NCBI GenBank assembly: GCA_016745215.1
Contig: CP050890.1
Coordinates: 1,798,001-1,862,000, forward strand
Source: Thiohalocapsa sp. PB-PSB1
GTDB taxonomy: Bacteria; Pseudomonadota; Gammaproteobacteria; Chromatiales; Chromatiaceae
Reading direction: 5' to 3'
DNA length: 64,000 nucleotides
The notes under the pieces are model-generated. The model ran no database searches, was not told the origin of the DNA, and worked only from the letters and a program-made list of their open reading frames with translations. The translations under genes were made by a program, and so were the position numbers. Positions 43,514-52,580 of the stretch are shown piece after piece (positions within the stretch are counted from its first letter, which is position 1; each line of letters begins with the position of its first letter).

Positions 43514-44740
43514 ATGAATGTTCACCATGCTCTGGTCCTGAATCTGCATCAGCCGCCCGGCAATTTTGACTACCTGCTCGAGCATGCCCCCTGGGAGGCT
43601 AAAGAGATCCTATTCGCAATGGATCGCATCCCACGCAGTCTTTGGGGTCATGAAGACCTGGGTCGGGTGCATCTGTCGCTATCCGGCACCTTGCTGGAGG
43701 CGTTGTCTGACCCGCGTTTTCAGGAGCGCGTCTATGGCATTGTCGATTGCGGCGCAATGCTGTGGCACTTTCAAAACCAAAACCTGATCGAACTGCTCGG
43801 CACCGGCTATTATCATCCGGTCCTGCCGCTGATTCCGGAACGCGATCGAGGCGAGCATCTGCAGCGCTGGCAGGGCATCGCCTATCATCTGTTCTGGCGC
43901 ACAGGTTTCGACGGATTTTGGCCGCCCGAAATGGGCTTCTCCATGGAGTTGATCCCCTTATTACGGGCGTTCGGCTACCGCTACGTGTTGGTTGACAGCG
44001 AGCATGTCCAGCCCATCAGCGATATGAGCTGGCCGGAACTACGTTATCGACCGCACATCGCCCGTTTTGGCGACGATGAGATCACGGTGGTGGTGCGTGA
44101 TCGGGAATTGTCCGATGCCCAGGAATCCGGTATGGACCTGGACTGGTTTCTGCACGAAATCGAGGAACGTACCCGTTGGTGCGATTTCGAGCCTCTGGTG
44201 ACCACTGCCACCGACGGCGAGAATGGAGGCTGGTTTCGGAACGTTACCGAGGGTGCGAACTTCTGGACCGCTTTCTATCTGCCGCTGCTCGCGCGCATCC
44301 GCGGCGATGCCACCAACCTGCGACCGACCTTCATTGCCGATTACCTTCGCGAGCATGGCGCGCATGGGGAGGTGCGTGTCAATACCGGCGCCTGGAACAC
44401 CGGCTGGCATCATGGCAAGGGATTCACACAGTGGACCGGCTCCGAGGCGCAGCGTGAAGCGTTGCAGCAATTTGCCAAGACGAGCGACCAATTACAACGA
44501 CTTACCGAGCGCGCCGCTGCTGAAGCTGGCGAAGATGTCGGTCTCGATGCCGCGCTGGCAGAGGCCCGCTGGCGGCTGCTGCGCGCCGAGACCAGTTGCA
44601 ATCTGTACTGGGGTGAGGCTTGGGTAGAGCGCGCCGAAGCCGATCTGGAAGCGGCGCGCAGAGCATTGTCGGATGCTCGGCATCACCTGGTCCGCCGTGT
44701 CCGCCCGCCCGCAGATGCAAGCATCGGCAAAGATTGCTGA
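43514..44740 (+). CDS. glycoside hydrolase family 57 protein
   Basis: A 408-residue GH57 protein. The family begins with LVLNLHQPPG (histidine of the first motif). The nucleophile glutamate is in GFWPPEMGFS near residue 143, and the acid Asp in TTATDGENGGW near 236. GH57 enzymes act on alpha-glucans as amylases, amylopullulanases, branching enzymes or 4-alpha-glucanotransferases. The C-terminal helical tail (about 320-400) is rich in Ala, Glu and Arg. GGAAG precedes ATG 43514. A second GH57 gene follows 222 bp downstream. The exact reaction cannot be told from sequence alone. Confidence 0.9.
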   Translation: MNVHHALVLNLHQPPGNFDYLLEHAPWEAKEILFAMDRIPRSLWGHEDLGRVHLSLSGTLLEALSDPRFQERVYGIVDCGAMLWHFQNQNLIELLGTGYYHPVLPLIPERDRGEHLQRWQGIAYHLFWRTGFDGFWPPEMGFSMELIPLLRAFGYRYVLVDSEHVQPISDMSWPELRYRPHIARFGDDEITVVVRDRELSDAQESGMDLDWFLHEIEERTRWCDFEPLVTTATDGENGGWFRNVTEGANFWTAFYLPLLARIRGDATNLRPTFIADYLREHGAHGEVRVNTGAWNTGWHHGKGFTQWTGSEAQREALQQFAKTSDQLQRLTERAAAEAGEDVGLDAALAEARWRLLRAETSCNLYWGEAWVERAEADLEAARRALSDARHHLVRRVRPPADASIGKDC

Positions 44741-44962
44741 CCCACACAATCTACAGTGAAAGATCGCCGCGGGTGGCGTTTCCCGGTCTTGGCACAAGAT
44801 GTTATGCTCGCCAGCTTGATATTGTCCGGCGACTCGCCGCCCCCTGATCAGGCGCGCGGTTCGACAGACTCCGGCACTGATCGATTCCCACCAAAGGCCC
44901 CGACCAAGAGGCCGAAAACCCAAACAACCCAACTCGACAATCCAATCCAAAGGAGACGATCC

Positions 44963-46429
44963 ATGAGCGCACTTCCTGAAATCATCGACGGCCTGCCGAA
45001 TATTTGTGGTGCCGAGAGCGACGTGGCGGCCGCCATGGCCGCCGGCAAAAACAAGATGCTGTCACACTCTCCAGGCGGCGTCGACTTCGGCAGCATTCGC
45101 GCGGCTGCGGCCATTGCGCTGCATCAGCACCAGCCGCTGATTCCGGCCGGCGGGGGCGATCTGCACAGCGCCGCCATCATCAGCAACCTTAAATACATGA
45201 TGGACCATCAGGACATCGGCGATAACTACAATGCACCGGCCTTTGTCTGGTGCTATAAGCGCATGGGCGAGTTCATCCCGCAACTGGTACACGAGGGCAA
45301 GTCTCCGCGGGTGATGCTGGAATATTCCGGCACCCTGCTGCATGGCTTGCGCGCCATGGGGGAGGATCATGTCATTGATGCGCTCAAGGGCGTAACGATG
45401 AACCCGGAGTTCAGCTGGGCCGTAGAATGGCTGGGCATGCCCTGGGGGCACGCGGTGGCACCATCCACGCCGGTGCAGGACTTCCGCTTGCATGTGCATG
45501 CCTTCCAGCATCACTTTGCGGCAATGTTCGGTTTCCAGGCGTTGGAGCGGGTACGCGGCTTCTCGCCGTCCGAGATGGCCTTGCCGAACCATCCCGATGT
45601 CGCCTATGAATACGTCAAGACCCTGACCGAATGCGGCTATCAGTGGGTGCTGATCCAAGAGCATTCGGTGGAACAGGTCGCCGATGGTTGGCATCCGCAG
45701 CGCCCGCATCTGCCACATCGGTTGGTCTGTACCAATTCCAAGGGCGAGAGCGTGAGCATGATTGCGCTGATCAAAACCCAGGGATCCGATACCAAGCTGG
45801 TGGCGCAGATGCAGCCCTGGTATGAGGCGCAGAGCCTGCAGCGCTGGGAACTGGCGGGCAAGCAGGTACCGCCGCTGGTCACGCAGATCGCCGATGGCGA
45901 GAATGGCGGTGTCATGATGAACGAATTCCCGGACAAGTTCTTTGAAGTCGTGCGCAATGCCTCCGGCAGCGATGTGCCGATGATGAACGGCAGCGAATAT
46001 CTGGAGCAACTGTTTGCGATGGGTATCCAGGAAAGCGATTTCACCGAGATCCGCCCGGTGCAACAGGGCAAGATTTGGGAGCGAATGCAGCCCGGCGACG
46101 GCCCAGAAAAGCTGGAGCAGGTGATCGAAGCTTTGAAAAAAGAGGATCATCAGTTCCATATGGATGGCGGCAGTTGGACCAACGATCTTTCCTGGGTCAA
46201 GGGTTACGAGAATGTGCTCGGGCCGATGGAGGAGGCCAGCTCATTGTTCAACGAGAAGGTGCTCAAGCCCGGTGTTGCCACCGATGACCCGCACTACCGT
46301 AACGCGCTGTACCATCTGATGGCGTCGCAGACCAGCTGCTACCGCTACTGGGGCCAGGGCTTATGGACCGACTATGGCCGTGAAATTTGCCGGCGCGTGA
46401 TGGAAATCGTCAATTACGACTTTGCCTGA
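44963..46429 (+). CDS. second glycoside hydrolase family 57 protein
   Basis: A 488-residue GH57 protein. IALHQHQPLIP is the first motif, GFSPSEMALP near residue 200 carries the predicted nucleophile, and QIADGENGGVMMNEFP near 310 the second acid. An aromatic-rich C-terminus (TSCYRYWGQGLW) parallels TSCNLYWGEAW in the neighbouring GH57 protein. The two are distant paralogues and may work together on one storage glucan. AAGGAGA lies 6 nt upstream of ATG 44963; the longer frame from 44756 is not supported. Confidence 0.92.
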   Translation: MSALPEIIDGLPNICGAESDVAAAMAAGKNKMLSHSPGGVDFGSIRAAAAIALHQHQPLIPAGGGDLHSAAIISNLKYMMDHQDIGDNYNAPAFVWCYKRMGEFIPQLVHEGKSPRVMLEYSGTLLHGLRAMGEDHVIDALKGVTMNPEFSWAVEWLGMPWGHAVAPSTPVQDFRLHVHAFQHHFAAMFGFQALERVRGFSPSEMALPNHPDVAYEYVKTLTECGYQWVLIQEHSVEQVADGWHPQRPHLPHRLVCTNSKGESVSMIALIKTQGSDTKLVAQMQPWYEAQSLQRWELAGKQVPPLVTQIADGENGGVMMNEFPDKFFEVVRNASGSDVPMMNGSEYLEQLFAMGIQESDFTEIRPVQQGKIWERMQPGDGPEKLEQVIEALKKEDHQFHMDGGSWTNDLSWVKGYENVLGPMEEASSLFNEKVLKPGVATDDPHYRNALYHLMASQTSCYRYWGQGLWTDYGREICRRVMEIVNYDFA

Positions 46430-46447
46430 ACCCGCGACATGTTCAGG

Positions 46448-46489
46448 AACTCCCATCCCCAGGCAAGTAGCATGCTGGGCATGGGAGTT
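46448..46489 (+). terminator. strong hairpin after the second GH57 gene
   Basis: A 15-bp stem with one mismatch (AACTCCCATCCCCAG / CTGGGCATGGGAGTT) around a 12-nt loop begins 19 bp after the stop codon. There is no T run, so it may act as an mRNA 3' stabiliser instead of an intrinsic terminator. The gap 46490-46732 has no other recognisable feature. Confidence 0.5.
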
Positions 46490-46732
46490 GTGTCGCGCTG
46501 GCAGTAGCCGGCCTGAGCTGGGTCAGTCTGCACAGCATAGGCCGGCTGATGAGCGATGCAGAGCCCACGCAACTGGGCCGGATCGTCCACGGCCGCATCG
46601 ATGAGGAGATCGACCCTGTCGGATTGGATGGAGCAGACGAACGACGCTTGTCAGTTATTGACTGACAGTATCGTGAGAGATTGTAGCAATCGCTTTGCAA
46701 TCGAAGAAACAACAGGCGTATTCTCACGGCCA

Positions 46733-48622
46733 ATGCTCGAGTACTCGGCCGACAAGGCGCCCGCGCTCATGTCAATACCCAACGCGATTGTCAGCTTGCA
46801 AGCACGCAAACAGCGTCTGCGGGCTTCATTCCTGGCGGAATTGCCACAGCGGTTGCAAAGCGCCCGGGAGCAAGCCTACGCGCTGCGGGTCGGCAACGGC
46901 CAAGCCGACGCAATCGCGGCGCTGCACCTGCTGTTCCACACCGTCAAGGGATCGGGCGCCTCCTTCGACTGCGACGAGGTCGCGGCCATTGCAACGCAGG
47001 CCAGCGATCTGTTGCGGCAAATGCAGAGCGATGGGCATCGCGTCAGCCGCGCACGGCTTGCACGACTTATTCATTTGGTCGAGCAGCTCCTCCAGACCGC
47101 GCACCACAAGGCTGTTACGAACGACAGCGCTGCTCGGACCGGCTGCCAACGCACGGGTGCCGCAGGGCGCAAACCGCGTCATTTGATCGCTAGAACGTGC
47201 GCCTCTTTCATCGCCAGATCGAGGCTGCCGGCAAACGCCAGCTATCCGCCCGCCTCCCAATTTCCGAAGCAGCCCACAAATCCGCTGATCGAACAGCCGT
47301 TAGAGGCGCAACCCGACCTGGAGCTCGAGCGCTATCATAAGCCGATTTATCTCTGTGACGACGATATCCGGGTCGCGGCAGAACTCTGCGACCAACTGGC
47401 CTATTTCGGCTACCAGGTGACGCCTTTCACAAGCCTCGATGCGCTTTGCAATGGGGTCTCCAATATCACCCCGGCGGCGTTGATTCTGGACGTGGTCTTT
47501 CCGGAAGGCCGGCATGCCGGCCCGGAGACTCTGGTGGCCATCGCTGCGCGCGCCGATGTGTCGATTCCAACCATCTTTATTTCCGCATATGACAACTTTG
47601 CGGCCCGGCTCGAAGCTGTCAAAGCCGGCGGCAGCGCATACTGCACAAAGCCGGTCAGAATCACCGAACTGGTCGAACTGCTCGATAGGCTGACGCAGGA
47701 GGAGGTCAGCGCACCTTTGCATATCCTGGTCATCGATGATGATCCACAGATCGCTCGCTGGCATGCTCAGGTGCTGGAGGAGGCTGGCATGGTGGTGCGC
47801 TTTGCGACCCGTCCGCAGGAGGTGCTGGACCTGCTCTCGGAGTTCAACGCGGATCTGGTGCTCATGGACATGTATATGCCGGCGTGTTCCGGCCCGGAAT
47901 TGGCGCGGGTGTTGCGCCAGATGCCGGGTTATGTCAGCCTGCCGATCATCTATGTCTCGTCGGAGACCGATATGAATCTTCAATTCGAGGCCATGCAAGT
48001 CGGCGCCGATGGGTTTTTGGCCAAGCCGATCGATCGCGATCGGCTAGTCACCGAGGTCAGTCTGCGTGCCGAGCGCATGCGGGCGCTGCATGCACTGATG
48101 GTGCGCGATGGACTCACCGGACTGTTCAATCACAATACGATTTTGCAGTTTTTGGACATCGGTCTGGCCGATGCCCGCCGGGCGCAGCGCGATCTATGCT
48201 TTGCAATGATCGATGTCGATCACTTCAAGCGTATCAACGACACCTATGGTCACCCGGTTGGCGATCAGGTGCTGCTGGCTCTGAGCCGAGCGCTGAAACT
48301 GCGTTTGCGCGCGTCAGATCTGGTCGGCCGCTATGGTGGCGAGGAGTTCGCGATCCTGCTCAGCGGCGTGGATGTAGTTCAGGCCTGGGGCATTCTCGAG
48401 GACTTGCGCAAGAACTTCGCCGCGGTCATGTTTTATGCTGGAGACAAGCAATTCACCTGTACTTTCAGCGGGGGCATTGCTGGCTTTCCGTTGTTCTCCA
48501 GCGCCGAGAACCTGATCAAAGCGGCGGACATAGCGCTGTATCTTGCCAAGCATGCCGGGCGCAACCGCATCGAAATTGCTAACCCGGCGGACAGGGTCAG
48601 GCATGAGCGCGAGGCTCCATGA
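46733..48622 (+). CDS. HPt-REC-REC-GGDEF diguanylate cyclase
   Basis: A multi-domain signalling protein of about 629 residues. An HPt domain holds the histidine motif LLFHTVKGSGASF near residue 70. After a linker, a first receiver starts at KPIYLCDDD (predicted phospho-Asp in LILDVVF, Lys in CTKPV). A second receiver starts at ILVIDDDPQ (Asp in LVLMDMYMP, Lys in LAKPI). A GGDEF domain ends the protein, with RDGLTGLFN, DHFKRINDTYGH and the active GGEEF. It should make cyclic di-GMP in response to phosphorelay. ATG 46733 is chosen, ATG 46769 is possible; the frame upstream of these looks non-coding. Confidence 0.9.
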   Translation: MLEYSADKAPALMSIPNAIVSLQARKQRLRASFLAELPQRLQSAREQAYALRVGNGQADAIAALHLLFHTVKGSGASFDCDEVAAIATQASDLLRQMQSDGHRVSRARLARLIHLVEQLLQTAHHKAVTNDSAARTGCQRTGAAGRKPRHLIARTCASFIARSRLPANASYPPASQFPKQPTNPLIEQPLEAQPDLELERYHKPIYLCDDDIRVAAELCDQLAYFGYQVTPFTSLDALCNGVSNITPAALILDVVFPEGRHAGPETLVAIAARADVSIPTIFISAYDNFAARLEAVKAGGSAYCTKPVRITELVELLDRLTQEEVSAPLHILVIDDDPQIARWHAQVLEEAGMVVRFATRPQEVLDLLSEFNADLVLMDMYMPACSGPELARVLRQMPGYVSLPIIYVSSETDMNLQFEAMQVGADGFLAKPIDRDRLVTEVSLRAERMRALHALMVRDGLTGLFNHNTILQFLDIGLADARRAQRDLCFAMIDVDHFKRINDTYGHPVGDQVLLALSRALKLRLRASDLVGRYGGEEFAILLSGVDVVQAWGILEDLRKNFAAVMFYAGDKQFTCTFSGGIAGFPLFSSAENLIKAADIALYLAKHAGRNRIEIANPADRVRHEREAP

Positions 48623-48765
48623 GCGTCCAGCGAACGCTTGGCTTCCAACCGAGCGGCGACCTGCGTTCGGTCATCCAACTCGGGATCGACCTGCGGCAAT
48701 CTCAGGCTGGCGCGTCGCCGCGCGCGCATGACGTCCTGCTCTGTAACATGATTTCCAGGGAGTGA
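48619..48765 (+). CDS. possible 48-residue protein between regulator and ligase
   Basis: The ATG overlaps the stop of the diguanylate cyclase (ATGA) and the frame ends 3 bp before the GTG of the MurE-like gene. It has no recognised family; the sequence reads like SVQRTLGFQPSGDLRSV, then polar residues. Its tight fit could mean translational coupling across the junction. AGGGAG near its end is the ribosome binding site of the next gene. Confidence 0.35.
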   Translation: MSVQRTLGFQPSGDLRSVIQLGIDLRQSQAGASPRAHDVLLCNMISRE

Positions 48766-48768
48766 TCA

Positions 48769-50247
48769 GTGCGGCCGAAAACCCATGTGTCCGCCAACTC
48801 GTTGCACGACCGGCTTGCAGCCTGTCAGTTCATACAACGCATCGAGCCGCCGGGCTTCGATCCCGATACCTTGACTGACATCCAATGGCGCGCCGATTGT
48901 TGCACATCAGGCTCACTGCTGTGCTTTCAGCGTTTTGACGATGGGCGTACCGATGCCGAGATCGTCGCACGCTATCTGGCCGACAGTCGATTTGGTGCAT
49001 TGCTGATCAATCGCCCGCTGGTTTGTGTCGAGCGCCTGCACGGCCGCCCCATCTATGTGACCGCCCCGGGCGCCTGGGGCGCGACCTTGGAACGGCTCTG
49101 CGATTATTTCTATGCCGTTGGTCCGGCGGATTGGCACTGCGCCGGCGTCACCGGCACCAATGGCAAGACCACCACGGTCAAATATCTGGAGTCCATCCTG
49201 CTCGCGCAGGGGCGGCAGGTGCTCAGCATCGGCACCCTGGGTCTGGCTTTGAATGGCAAGCCCGCGCGGGATACCGGCTTCACGTCTCCGCCCTACATCG
49301 AACTGCGTCGTATCCTAGCTGAATTTCGCGACCGTGCCGACACCCTGCTGATGGAGATTTCCAGCCATGCCCTGCATCAGCAAAGGGCATTTGGATTGCG
49401 CCTGGAGGCCGCTGCCTGGACGAATTTCAGTCAGGATCATCTGGACTATCACGGCGATGAGACGGCCTATTTCGATGCCAAGGCATTGCTGTTGGAGCAA
49501 CTCGGCAACGGCGTGCCATTATTCACCAGCAGTGCTGAGGTCATGCGTCGTTTGCAGGCAACCCGTGGCGATATACCCCAGGTGTGCCTGGTGCCTACAC
49601 CAAGGCTCGCTGCTGACATTCTGCGCCAACGTCCGTTCCTGGCGTTGGACTTCAATCGCGCCAACTATGCGTTGGCCGAGGCGATGGCCAGCAGATTGCT
49701 CGGCGCCGTACCGACCGTCCCCTGGCGAGCATTGCGGCCGGTGGATGGACGTTTCGACTGCCATGTGTACGGAAATCGCACTATCGTCATCGATTTTGCC
49801 CATACCCCGGATGCACTGGACAATGTCCTAAGCGCCATTCGCGCCGCCTTTCCGGAGGCCCGGGTCATAACGCTGTTCGGTTGCGGCGGCGATCGCGACC
49901 GCAGCAAACGGCCGCTGATGGGTGCTGCTGTCTGCCGCGGTTCGCAGCACGCCATCGTCACATCCGATAACCCGCGCTTTGAAGATCCGCGCGCGATTAT
50001 CGACGACGTGCTGCCCGGCATGCAGGACTCTGGGTTCGCGCCAGAAGTAGTCATCGAGCGCGGCGCGGCTATCCGCAGGCTGTTCGACTGGCTCGCCGAG
50101 CGCCCGGCCGACGAATCCTGGGTGGCGCTGATTGCCGGCAAGGGGCACGAGCGTTATATCGACCGCAACGGTCGCAAGACCTATTTCAGCGATCAGGATC
50201 AGGTCGTGGCCAATCTGCGGCGGCTCGGATGGGTGAAGGATGTCTGA
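48769..50247 (+). CDS. MurE-like Mur ligase
   Basis: A 492-residue ATP-dependent amide ligase of the Mur family. The N-terminal UDP-sugar-binding type domain spans about residues 20-110. The central ATPase has P-loop GVTGTNGKTTT near 125, and DYHGDETAYFDAKALLL near 226 carries the lysine that is carbamylated in Mur ligases. The C-terminal domain has GCGGDRDRSKRPLMG near 370 and SDNPR near 400, the latter matching the MurE signature for meso-diaminopimelate. It is not in a cell-wall gene cluster but is coupled to a carboxypeptidase gene by an 8-bp overlap, so it is probably a paralogue with a special role. The start is GTG with AGGGAG upstream. Confidence 0.88.
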   Translation: MRPKTHVSANSLHDRLAACQFIQRIEPPGFDPDTLTDIQWRADCCTSGSLLCFQRFDDGRTDAEIVARYLADSRFGALLINRPLVCVERLHGRPIYVTAPGAWGATLERLCDYFYAVGPADWHCAGVTGTNGKTTTVKYLESILLAQGRQVLSIGTLGLALNGKPARDTGFTSPPYIELRRILAEFRDRADTLLMEISSHALHQQRAFGLRLEAAAWTNFSQDHLDYHGDETAYFDAKALLLEQLGNGVPLFTSSAEVMRRLQATRGDIPQVCLVPTPRLAADILRQRPFLALDFNRANYALAEAMASRLLGAVPTVPWRALRPVDGRFDCHVYGNRTIVIDFAHTPDALDNVLSAIRAAFPEARVITLFGCGGDRDRSKRPLMGAAVCRGSQHAIVTSDNPRFEDPRAIIDDVLPGMQDSGFAPEVVIERGAAIRRLFDWLAERPADESWVALIAGKGHERYIDRNGRKTYFSDQDQVVANLRRLGWVKDV

Positions 50248-51190
50248 CAGACGCGCCAGTATGAATCTTTACCCCTGGGCCTGTTTGCTCGTGCTGACAG
50301 TCCTGCTCCATGGCTGCGGTGGTGGCGCCGGTGTATCCGGCTCGTCGATGACCATCAGCGCCTGCATGGACCCGGCTGGCGTCGATGCGCGCGACATCCA
50401 GCGCAATCTGAATGCGATCCGCAATGCCAGGCTCTGCTACCGTCGCCAGCAGGTGCGCGAAGGGCCGTTTCGCTGGGTGTTCCATATTCTCGAGCATCCC
50501 AAGGCACCGAAAGGACCATTCTGGGTATTGCCGCACGACAATGAAAACACAGCGTTTGATGCCGCGGTTTATGCGGTGGCGACCTATGGCGGCGGGCTGT
50601 TGGCTGTGGACAGTGGCGGACGGCGGCATTTCCTGGGCCAGGATCCGAACCGAAACTTCAGCAGCAGTAGAGCGGAGTCGCGCCTGTGCCGCGATCAACG
50701 ACTCCCGGCGCCGGGCTATACCGCGGCGGTGCTGAATCATTACAAGGGCCGGCGTGGACCCTATCTGGCATTGCACAACAATTATGACGGTTGGCAGGGG
50801 AACGGCGGCAGGGGCACGATTTCACTGTATCGCGAAACCAGATCGTCGCGCGGTTTTCCGGCGCAGCATGCCGACGCCCAATTGCGCGACGAGGACAACC
50901 TGGTGTTTATCGCGGGTCCACGCGCGCTGTCGGCGGATTCGGCGGTACGACGGCGAATCTCGGCGTTGAACGCGGTGGGACTCAATGTCGTTTATAAGCG
51001 CGTGGATCGGCGCAGTTTCGATTGTTCATTATCGGACTATATCGCGCGCCATGCTGTTGGAGAATACTACAATATCGAGGCCGAGTATGGTCAGCGCCAG
51101 GCACAGCAGCAGATGATCGACCGACTGATGCAGGCGTTGGGCATCCAGCCCTTGCGTCGAGCCCCGGTGTCGCCGTTTCTGGGCGGTTAA
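50240..51190 (+). CDS. M14-like zinc carboxypeptidase lipoprotein
   Basis: A 316-residue exported protein with a hydrophobic signal ending in LLHGC (C26, possible lipid anchor). Motifs fit peptidase family M14: H99-x2-E102 in LPHDNENT, GQDPNRNF near 133 (the G-x-D-x-N-R-N-F pattern that binds the substrate carboxylate), H179 in LALHNNYDG as third zinc ligand, and NIEAEYG near 280 holding the likely catalytic glutamate. Known bacterial M14 lipoproteins trim peptidoglycan stem peptides. The ATG overlaps the end of the MurE-like gene, and a symporter follows. The M14 call is by motif and spacing; no closer family is recognised. Confidence 0.72.
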   Translation: MSDRRASMNLYPWACLLVLTVLLHGCGGGAGVSGSSMTISACMDPAGVDARDIQRNLNAIRNARLCYRRQQVREGPFRWVFHILEHPKAPKGPFWVLPHDNENTAFDAAVYAVATYGGGLLAVDSGGRRHFLGQDPNRNFSSSRAESRLCRDQRLPAPGYTAAVLNHYKGRRGPYLALHNNYDGWQGNGGRGTISLYRETRSSRGFPAQHADAQLRDEDNLVFIAGPRALSADSAVRRRISALNAVGLNVVYKRVDRRSFDCSLSDYIARHAVGEYYNIEAEYGQRQAQQQMIDRLMQALGIQPLRRAPVSPFLGG

Positions 51191-51223
51191 CAGGCTGAGT
51201 CTTCTGACCAAACCCGGGCCTTC

Positions 51224-52471
51224 ATGTCATTCAAGACCCTGTACTCGATCCCGCTGGCTCTGATCCTGGGTCTGTTGCTGGCGCTGCTGTTTCCGTCCGG
51301 CGCCCCCTGGGTTAGCTGGCTTGGCGAGATCTTCCTATCCTTGCTGAAGCTGTTGATCCTGCCATTGATTCTGGTCTCGATCTATGCGGCGTTGGCCTCC
51401 GGCGCTGACCTGCGGCGGCTCGGCGGGCGTACCCTCGGCTTGTATCTACTGACCTCGGCATTCGCCGCGGCAACCGGCACTCTGCTGGGTTTTTGGTTCT
51501 CGCGCGGGATCGAGCCTGGGCTGCTGGATCTGGCGCCGGTGGTGCCCGATGCAGGTCAGCTCGAGCATGGCTTCAGCCTCGCGCGTCTGATCGAGAATCT
51601 GATCCCGTCGAACCTGTTTGCGTCTCTTGCAGATGGTAATATCCTACACATTGTTGTCATCGCCCTGTTTGCCGCATTGGCCTCGCGAGGACTCGACCGG
51701 CCGCAACGTCAGTTCCTGACAGACGGCGCCAACGCGCTCAACGCATTGCTGATGCGCATGCTCTCGGTATTGCTTGCACTGGCGCCAATCGGCATTGCCG
51801 CGCTTGTCTATGCCAGCCTGGCCGGCATGGACTGGGGCGCGGTGTTCGAATTGCGCCCGTTTGCCTGGGCGGTGTTGAATGCGGCGCTGCTGCATGCGGT
51901 ATTGTTGCTGCCGCTGTTGTTGTATCTGGGCAGCCGGCGCCTGCCGGTCCACTTCTTTGTGCAGGTGCGCGCTGCGTTGGCGACCGCCCTGGCGACCGCG
52001 TCCAGCTCTGCCACCTATCCAGTCTCCAAACAGATGCTGGAACGCAATGCTGGGGTAAGTTCGCGCACCACGAGCTTTACCCTGCCTCTGGGCGCGACAT
52101 TGAACATGGACGGCTCCGCCCTGTATCAGTCCATCCTGCTGATCTTTATGGCACAACTGGCCGGTGTCGACGTGTCGCTGTGGCAGGCGCTGATGATCGT
52201 TTTGTTGACCATGGCGTCCAGCGCCGGCACTGCCGGTATTCCTGGCGGCGGTGTTGCGATGATGGCTTTCATGCTCGACATGCTCGGACTGCCGCAGACC
52301 TATCTGGCGCTTTACCTGGTCGTGGATCGGTTCTTCGACTATCCGATCACCGCGCTCAATGTCTGGGGCGATCTGGTGGTCTGCGCGGTGGTCGATAATG
52401 CATCTGCGCGTGCATCCTCGGACGCACCCCCTGGCGCATTCTCGATAACATCAGGCCAACCTAGCGCCTGA
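51224..52471 (+). CDS. dicarboxylate/amino acid:cation symporter (DAACS family)
   Basis: A 415-residue membrane transporter of the GltP/DctA fold. The serine-rich re-entrant loop ATASSSATYPVS lies near residue 263, the unwound helix motif NMDGSALYQ near 290 and the second hairpin ASSAGTAGIPGGG near 330, with DRFFDYPITALNVWGD at the end binding the substrate carboxylate. It starts 33 bp after the carboxypeptidase gene. Family members import glutamate, aspartate, serine or C4 acids. Here the context suggests a product of cell-wall peptide hydrolysis, which is inference. Confidence 0.93.
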   Translation: MSFKTLYSIPLALILGLLLALLFPSGAPWVSWLGEIFLSLLKLLILPLILVSIYAALASGADLRRLGGRTLGLYLLTSAFAAATGTLLGFWFSRGIEPGLLDLAPVVPDAGQLEHGFSLARLIENLIPSNLFASLADGNILHIVVIALFAALASRGLDRPQRQFLTDGANALNALLMRMLSVLLALAPIGIAALVYASLAGMDWGAVFELRPFAWAVLNAALLHAVLLLPLLLYLGSRRLPVHFFVQVRAALATALATASSSATYPVSKQMLERNAGVSSRTTSFTLPLGATLNMDGSALYQSILLIFMAQLAGVDVSLWQALMIVLLTMASSAGTAGIPGGGVAMMAFMLDMLGLPQTYLALYLVVDRFFDYPITALNVWGDLVVCAVVDNASARASSDAPPGAFSITSGQPSA

Positions 52472-52580
52472 TCTGCTTGCCCATGCTCAAGCCCATCCGA
52501 CAAATCGGCCAAGCTGTTCTGTGCGCGCGTTCGGCAAGCAGGTATCATGGCATTCCTGTTTCTGATTCGGCTGGATTTTC

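Noticed and set aside
44756..44962. An upstream extension of the second GH57 gene
   Set aside because: The added part has no family similarity, whereas ATG 44963 has an AAGGAGA site directly upstream.
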